Positions 59,305 to 64,000 of a stretch of DNA of 64,000 nucleotides are shown here, one piece after another. Every line of letters starts with the position of its first letter. Positions within the stretch are counted from its first letter, which is position 1. The position numbers were made by a program, and so were the translations under genes. Below the pieces are notes generated by a model that was not told where the DNA came from, searched no databases, and saw only the letters and a program-made list of their open reading frames with translations. Source of the DNA: Bacteroidales bacterium SW299 (GTDB taxonomy: Bacteria; Bacteroidota; Bacteroidia; Bacteroidales; Bacteroidaceae); contig SDWH01000001.1 in NCBI GenBank assembly GCA_019550975.1, positions 124,001-188,000 of the forward strand. Reading direction: 5' to 3'.

Positions 59305-62300
59305 TTAGAATCCAACTTTTAAACCAATATTAATCACGCGAGTCAGCGGATAGTTCGGACGGTCGCTCTGGCGCGATTCCGGGTCACCCCACATGAAACT
59401 GCTGATTGTAAACAGATTGTATGCGCTTGCATAAAGGCGGAACTGGTTCATTCCGATTTTCTTCATGAAAGGCATGTCGAAATTGTAGCCCACTTCAAGG
59501 CTCTTCAGACGGAGGTAGCTGGCATTGCACAGATACAGGTCGCACTGACGGTAGTTATTTGCCTGAGCAGTTGCAGATATACGCGGGAATTTCGCCGTAT
59601 AAGTATCTTCAGAAGAACGCCAGGTGTTCTCGTACTGATAGAGCAGAAGTCCCTTGTTCTGCGTATCGCCCAAAGGCTGTCTGAATTCCGAAAGCAGACG
59701 GTCTACGTTCCATGCGCCGGTAAACTGCGCGGTCACGTCCCATCCCTTCCAGCTGAAGCCGATATTCAGACCGGCGGTATATTCCGGCGTATCGGTAAAG
59801 CTGAGGTCGCGGCTGGCATCGTCACCGTCGATCACACCGTCTTTGTTCAGGTCGACAAACACGGCATCACCCGGTTTCAGCGTCAGGCCATGGTCGGCGA
59901 TAGGAATACCGAATTCAGACCGGTATCTCGCATCAGCCGTTTCGTCATAGAAGCCCCAGAACTTATAGATGGAACGCGAGCCGATGGTACGCCCGGTTTC
60001 ATACATCCATTCCTCGTTCTGCTTCACCTCGTTCATGTAAACGATTTTGTTGCGCGCGAACGAGAGATTGAAGTTCGCCCAGTAACGGAACTCGTCACCT
60101 ATCTTGTCGTTCCATTTCAACTGGATTTCATAACCGTGGTTTTCTGTCTTTCCGACGTTCATGATAGGCAGGGTCATACCCAAAATGCCCGGCATGTAAG
60201 TCGGCTGGCTGAGAATATCGCGACGTTTTTCCTTAAAATAATCAAAACTAATACCTAATTTTTCATTGAAAACAAACAAGTCTACACCATAATTCTGCTT
60301 CACAGCTTTTTCCCACGTCACGTCCGGATTCGATTTTGTCGATTCATACGCGCCCGGCTGGTTGCTTCCCGCCATACCGAAATTATATCCGTCGCCGCCC
60401 AGCACGTATGCGTCCGGCAGATAGAGGAAACGGTTGTTTCCGTTGTTGTCATTACCTACCATACCGACTGATGCACGCAGCTTCACGTAGTTCACATATT
60501 TCTTGATCGGCTTGAAAAAATTCTCTTCACTGAGCACCCATCCGATAGAACCTGCAGGGAAGAATCCGTAACGCTTGCCCGGGGCGAAGTTTTCGGAACC
60601 GTTGTAGCCGGCATTGAACTCTGCCATGTAGCGGGTCTTGTAGTCGTATGTGACACGGCCCACAAAACCTACATACGCCGAAGGAATATCATCGTAAGTT
60701 CCGCCCGGATAGTAACGCTTCGACTGGTTGTAGAGCAGCAAAGCTCCTACGCTATGATCGCCGAACTGACGATTGTAGTTCAATGAAGCTTCCATATACC
60801 AGTCGCGGGCTTTTCCGGTGCTGTTCATGCCATATGAAAGCTGAGAATCGGTACCTTCCTTACGGTAACCGATCGAACCGTCTTCATTGAGCACTGGATA
60901 ATAGGACGCCTTTGAAGAGCTTGACTTCTTCTCTGTCCAGTAGCTCGAGTTATACGAACCTTTAATCTTAAGCGAAAGCCCCTTGGTGATGAAGTCGAGT
61001 TTCTGGTCCAGCATCAGGTCGACATTCAGCACGTTCGTTGTCAGCATTCGCGCACCCTTGCCGTAGTAAACGTTCAGACCGTCCGCACCGGTGAAAGGCA
61101 GATAGTCCGGATTGGAAAGGACATGCTTTCCGTCCACGATGCCGGCTCCGGCAAACGGAACGGCCCAATACAGCTGGCGGAACAATTCGTCCTGGCTTCC
61201 CACCGATTCCGGCGTACGCTTCGACTCGATACGTCCGCCGATGTTGACTGAAACCAGCGTGGACTTCGAAACGTCAAAGTCGAGGTTCGCACGGTAGTTG
61301 TAACGCTTGTAGTTGAAGTTGAAGTCATCCGTTGCGGCAAGCTGCTTGAACATACCGTCCTGGGTAAACATACCGGCAGAAACGAAGTAACGCATACGGT
61401 CGGTACCTCCGGAGATGTTCACGTTGTGCTGCGACTGGAAAGACGCCTTGTTCATACAGTAGTCTATCCAGTTGATGTCCGGATACATGATGGGGTCGGT
61501 ATGGTCGCGGAACTTGATAAGCTGCTCTTCCGTGAAAGTAGGCACACCGCCGTCGTTCACCATCATGTCATTGTAATAGGAAGCATACTGGTAAGAGTTC
61601 GCGAAATCCAACTGGCGGGTCCGCAAGTTGACTCCGGCAGAAGTGGAGAACGAAATCTTCGCCTTTCCTTCCTTACCGCGTTTGGTGGTGATAAGGATAA
61701 CACCGTTCGCACCGCGCACACCAAACACGGCGGTAGCCGAAGCATCCTTCAGCACGGTGATGCTCTCCACTTCGTTCGGGTCGATCTGCGAGAACTCACG
61801 TTCCACACCGTCCACCTGAATCAACGGAGCCGCATTGTTCCATGTAGCGATACCGCGCACATACAAGTCCGCATCATCGGCACCCGGCTCACCGGAATAC
61901 TGCACCGAAGAAATACCCGTTACCTGACCTGAAAGCACATTCGAAAGTGAACCGGCAGGAGTCTTCAGCAAATCGTCACCCTTCATGGAAGAAATGGCAC
62001 CCGTAATCGTCACCTTTTTCTGCGCGCCGTAAGCCACAACCTCTACTTCGCCCAGCATCTGGGAATCGTCTTCAAGCACCACATGCAGTTCCTTTCCCGG
62101 ACTGTATTGGGTGATGACCTGGTCCTTATAACCGATAAAAGAGATTTTGATTTTCCCGCCCTTGGGAACCTGCAGGGAGAACCTGCCGTCGAAATCTGTA
62201 ATAACTCCGATTGTGGTACCTTCCACAACCACACTTGCACCGATAATGCCCTCTCCATTCGTATCAACAACTATACCTTTAATAGTCTGCTGCTGCTGGA

Positions 62301-62421
62301 CAGCCTGAACCTCCGCAACAGAGCCGGCCGCCGAAACCGCAAAAGGAGAAAGAGCCATGAAACCCGTGCATGCCATCCACGCCACCCATTTAGGGTTTTG
62401 TCTTAATGAATCTGATTTCAT
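59305..62421 (-). CDS. SusC/RagA-like TonB-dependent transporter, first pair of the third PUL
   Basis: The 1038-residue protein has a signal peptide (about 1-35), a carboxypeptidase-regulatory-like domain (IKGIVVDTNGEGIIGASVVV), a conventional TonB-box region (GEVEVVAYGAQKKVTITGA), a plug (SNVLSGQVTGISSVQYSGEP) and a barrel ending INIGLKVGF. No STN domain is present. The start at 62421 (MKSDSLRQNPKWVAWMA) gives a sensible signal peptide; the longer frame to 62502 adds 27 codons that lie within the leader. Confidence 0.95.
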   Translation of the reverse strand: MKSDSLRQNPKWVAWMACTGFMALSPFAVSAAGSVAEVQAVQQQQTIKGIVVDTNGEGIIGASVVVEGTTIGVITDFDGRFSLQVPKGGKIKISFIGYKDQVITQYSPGKELHVVLEDDSQMLGEVEVVAYGAQKKVTITGAISSMKGDDLLKTPAGSLSNVLSGQVTGISSVQYSGEPGADDADLYVRGIATWNNAAPLIQVDGVEREFSQIDPNEVESITVLKDASATAVFGVRGANGVILITTKRGKEGKAKISFSTSAGVNLRTRQLDFANSYQYASYYNDMMVNDGGVPTFTEEQLIKFRDHTDPIMYPDINWIDYCMNKASFQSQHNVNISGGTDRMRYFVSAGMFTQDGMFKQLAATDDFNFNYKRYNYRANLDFDVSKSTLVSVNIGGRIESKRTPESVGSQDELFRQLYWAVPFAGAGIVDGKHVLSNPDYLPFTGADGLNVYYGKGARMLTTNVLNVDLMLDQKLDFITKGLSLKIKGSYNSSYWTEKKSSSSKASYYPVLNEDGSIGYRKEGTDSQLSYGMNSTGKARDWYMEASLNYNRQFGDHSVGALLLYNQSKRYYPGGTYDDIPSAYVGFVGRVTYDYKTRYMAEFNAGYNGSENFAPGKRYGFFPAGSIGWVLSEENFFKPIKKYVNYVKLRASVGMVGNDNNGNNRFLYLPDAYVLGGDGYNFGMAGSNQPGAYESTKSNPDVTWEKAVKQNYGVDLFVFNEKLGISFDYFKEKRRDILSQPTYMPGILGMTLPIMNVGKTENHGYEIQLKWNDKIGDEFRYWANFNLSFARNKIVYMNEVKQNEEWMYETGRTIGSRSIYKFWGFYDETADARYRSEFGIPIADHGLTLKPGDAVFVDLNKDGVIDGDDASRDLSFTDTPEYTAGLNIGFSWKGWDVTAQFTGAWNVDRLLSEFRQPLGDTQNKGLLLYQYENTWRSSEDTYTAKFPRISATAQANNYRQCDLYLCNASYLRLKSLEVGYNFDMPFMKKIGMNQFRLYASAYNLFTISSFMWGDPESRQSDRPNYPLTRVINIGLKVGF

Positions 62422-62513
62422 TGTTTTTCTCAGTTTTAAATTAAGGATAATAATTCTCTCACATGGCCGAACATTCATTTGCAAACGGCAACAAATATTC
62501 ATACCAACGCTTG

Positions 62514-62521
62514 CAAATATA
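62514..62521 (-). promoter_or_regulatory. -7 promoter box for the twin-SusCD PUL
   Basis: Minus-strand TATATTTG matches TAnnTTTG, giving a leader of about 88 nt before the SusC start. No clear -33 element; a regulator-dependent promoter is possible. Confidence 0.5.
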
Positions 62522-62781
62522 TTAAACTAACATCGCATAATTTAATAAAAATCATGCAAGAAACATATAAAAATTGTTCATAACATGCTTTCAGATATGC
62601 CTGGAGGCGAATTTAGCTTTCAATAATTCGTCAATGATAAAAAAACATTTCAAATCTTATCATAAGGAATATTAACAGAGGTTCCGGCTGTTCCGCTCTT
62701 CCAGCCTACTCAGACTCTCAAACGGAAGTCTGAAAAAAGGAAAGCAAAGCACGGATATTCTTGCAAACAGGCCAATGACAA

Positions 62782-62900
62782 CAAGTAGATGTCAAGAATT
62801 AGTTTATGCAAAATCTGTCTGTTCTGAAACGCAGATTAACGCGGATTTTCGCAGATGATTGCGCTAATTATCTGCTTTGAATCTGCGTTAATCTGAAATG
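62782..62900 (+). repeat. Dispersed palindromic intergenic element, copy 3
   Basis: Begins CAAGTAGATGTCAAGAATTA, then AAATCTGTCTGTTCTGAAAC, AACGCGGATTTTCGCAGATG and the arm GAATCTGCGTTAATCTGAAA. It lies in the 690-bp gap between the twin-SusCD PUL and the barrel gene. Apart from it, the PUL promoter and the downstream terminator, I see nothing in that gap. Confidence 0.75.
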
Positions 62901-63062
62901 CTATCCGGCCACCTGAAGACCCGTTCCCAAACGAATAATGCAAACTGACCGGACTGCGGAAAACCAGCGCATGGAGAGATTTGGACAGATGGATGAAAGA
63001 GGGGAAAATCAAACCCCAAGGACGTGCGCCCCACCGGGCTTATACACTTTAAAAAACGGACA

Positions 63063-63091
63063 AAGGCGGCATCGGATGTTCCTGCCGCCTT
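63063..63091 (-). terminator. Intrinsic terminator of the barrel-protein operon
   Basis: AAGGCGGCA (63063-63071) pairs perfectly with TGCCGCCTT (63083-63091); on the minus strand the stem is followed by TGTCCGTTTTTT. It lies 21 bp after the stop at 63112. Confidence 0.9.
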
Positions 63092-63111
63092 AAAAGTCCA
63101 TATAAATTCCT

Positions 63112-63819
63112 TTAGAAGTTATATCCAAGAGTAATATAAGTGGTAGCCACCTTCACATGGTCATTGATTTCATTGAAGTCCTTGCCATAATGAACTCCGA
63201 AATAAACGGGCTTATAGCTCAAATTCACACCAATATGCCAGCCAGCCTGAAAACGCTTGAAAGCATCAATGCCCAACGCGTCATTCATTTCATCCTTGTC
63301 GAACAAGTTATATTCTGAATCTGTCTGTCCGCCGCCATAGCCAGATTCAATCTTATATTTACCGGAAAGATTAAAACGGAAATCAAACCCGAAGAAAGGT
63401 TCTATCGAAAAATCGTCCGTCACATTGAAACGGTAAAGCAGATGAACAGGAATGTTCAAAGACATCGCATTCATTTTTTCCGTAACATCATAGCCGTAAT
63501 CATTATAATCTTCACTGTATGCCCTGTATTGGAAAGCAACGCCTGCCTCAATATACAAAGGAAGTTTTTGGGTCACACTGAATCCTCTCAGATATCCTAG
63601 CGTAAAGCCTTTCATATCCAAGTCATCAGCTCCGCGGATATCCGTTTTCAACTTGGAAGGGTTATAAGATACATACAAACGGTTCCACCCGTCCGTCGTT
63701 ACCGATGTAAACCGAGAAGAAACGGACGATGAAGAAGATTTGGAATTCACGAACTGCGCAGAAGCAGTAGTCGCCAAAGCGACAAACGCCAGCAACAAAC
63801 ACTTTCTCAGATTTTTCAT
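63112..63819 (-). CDS. Small outer-membrane beta-barrel protein (OMP_b-brl family)
   Basis: The 235-residue protein has a signal peptide (ASA|QFVNSK, residue 21), a Ser-rich stretch (SKSSSSSVSSRF) and eight or so beta strands. They include GFTLGYLRGFSVTQKLPLYIEAGVAFQYR in parts and a closing VATTYITLGYNF with the terminal Phe typical of outer-membrane barrels. Function unknown. The start at 63819 was chosen for the signal peptide; the longer frame to 63855 adds 12 codons. It lies 32 bp after the stop of the propeller gene, probably one operon. Confidence 0.82.
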   Translation of the reverse strand: MKNLRKCLLLAFVALATTASAQFVNSKSSSSSVSSRFTSVTTDGWNRLYVSYNPSKLKTDIRGADDLDMKGFTLGYLRGFSVTQKLPLYIEAGVAFQYRAYSEDYNDYGYDVTEKMNAMSLNIPVHLLYRFNVTDDFSIEPFFGFDFRFNLSGKYKIESGYGGGQTDSEYNLFDKDEMNDALGIDAFKRFQAGWHIGVNLSYKPVYFGVHYGKDFNEINDHVKVATTYITLGYNF

Positions 63820-63851
63820 AACACTTGGTTTTAAATTAAAAACAATTGGCT

Positions 63852-64000
63852 TCAAAGATTAAAATTCATTTTCCAGACATTGGCCGTACCATTGTCGCTT
63901 CCTCTTTGAGAAACGAAATAAACAGACTTTCCATCCTTGCTCCACACAGGACTCAGGTCATCGGCCGCATGATAAGTAAGCTGCACTAAAGAAGAGCCAT
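63852..64000 (-). CDS. C-terminal end of a PD40/TolB-like beta-propeller protein (partial)
   Basis: The frame is open to the end of the window. The last residues include GSSLVQLTYHAADDLSPVWS, followed by KDGKSVYFVSQRGSDNG, then TANVWKMNFNL and a stop. SPVWSKDGKSVYFVSxRG is the PD40 (WD40-like) repeat of TolB-type propellers. The rest of the gene is outside the window, so peptidase or lipoprotein forms cannot be separated. Confidence 0.65.
   Translation of the reverse strand, partial: GSSLVQLTYHAADDLSPVWSKDGKSVYFVSQRGSDNGTANVWKMNFNL

Noticed and set aside
62422-62502. Longer start for the first SusC of the third PUL
   Set aside because: The 27 extra codons fall in the leader region after the -7 box and give no sensible signal peptide.
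62971-63093. 40-codon frame before the barrel-gene terminator
   Set aside because: No hydrophobic or family-like character, it runs into the terminator hairpin, and no promoter is visible.

Overview
The window reads as a chromosomal segment of a gut-type Bacteroidota (order Bacteroidales). The reasons are the SusC/SusD pairs, lipoproteins with acidic residues after the lipid cysteine, and promoters of the Bacteroides type (TTG, about 19 nt, TAnnTTTG). Other markers are the ECF sigma factor of the Bacteroides expansion type, a DUF5723 barrel protein and the nifJ-type pyruvate:ferredoxin oxidoreductase of an anaerobe. I cannot fix the genus from the sequence alone.

Layout. Positions 2-4215 (+) are the 3' end of a polysaccharide utilization locus (PUL): a SusE/F-like tail, a GH66 dextranase-like lipoprotein and a GH97 SusB-like alpha-glucosidase, together fitting dextran or related alpha-glucan. 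Positions 4416-20048 are housekeeping and stress genes: an ABM monooxygenase with a ThrE-type exporter, a YgbA-like Cys-rich protein, a complete RND efflux operon (adaptor, pump, outer-membrane channel), mscL with a 5'-nucleotidase, cbpA-cbpM, two tiny coupled membrane proteins, tex and nudC. Positions 20049-27621 hold a 660-bp gene-free stretch with repeats, an AAA/DUF4143 ATPase, the pyruvate:ferredoxin oxidoreductase, a frameshifted acyltransferase and a YfcE-like phosphodiesterase. Positions 27704-32106 (-) hold a DUF5723 barrel protein and a LytS/LytTR-type two-component system.

Positions 32402-42643 (-) are a second PUL: orphan ECF sigma factor, SusC, SusD, two IPT/TIG-repeat lipoproteins and an alginate-lyase-superfamily lipoprotein. 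It probably targets a uronic-acid polymer. valS follows on the + strand, then a MITE-like element and an isolated transcription unit that may encode a 31-residue peptide under a Crp/Fnr-like palindrome. Positions 46566-62421 (-) are a third PUL with two SusC/SusD pairs, a surface-glycan-binding lipoprotein, a surface-type GH16, a small lipoprotein, a periplasmic GH16 and a two-module GH43. It probably acts on a beta-1,3-linked glycan (laminarin-like glucan or the galactan core of type II arabinogalactan). The window ends in a small outer-membrane barrel gene and the 3' end of a beta-propeller gene.

The most unusual items outside known families are a dispersed palindromic intergenic element of about 125 bp (three copies plus a possible degenerate one), the MITE-like insertion behind valS, the Fnr-box/31-aa unit, the leaderless-looking promoter of the tiny membrane-protein pair, and a second family of short modular repeats near the ATPase and valS. 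No CRISPR array, rRNA, tRNA, prophage or intact insertion sequence was seen.
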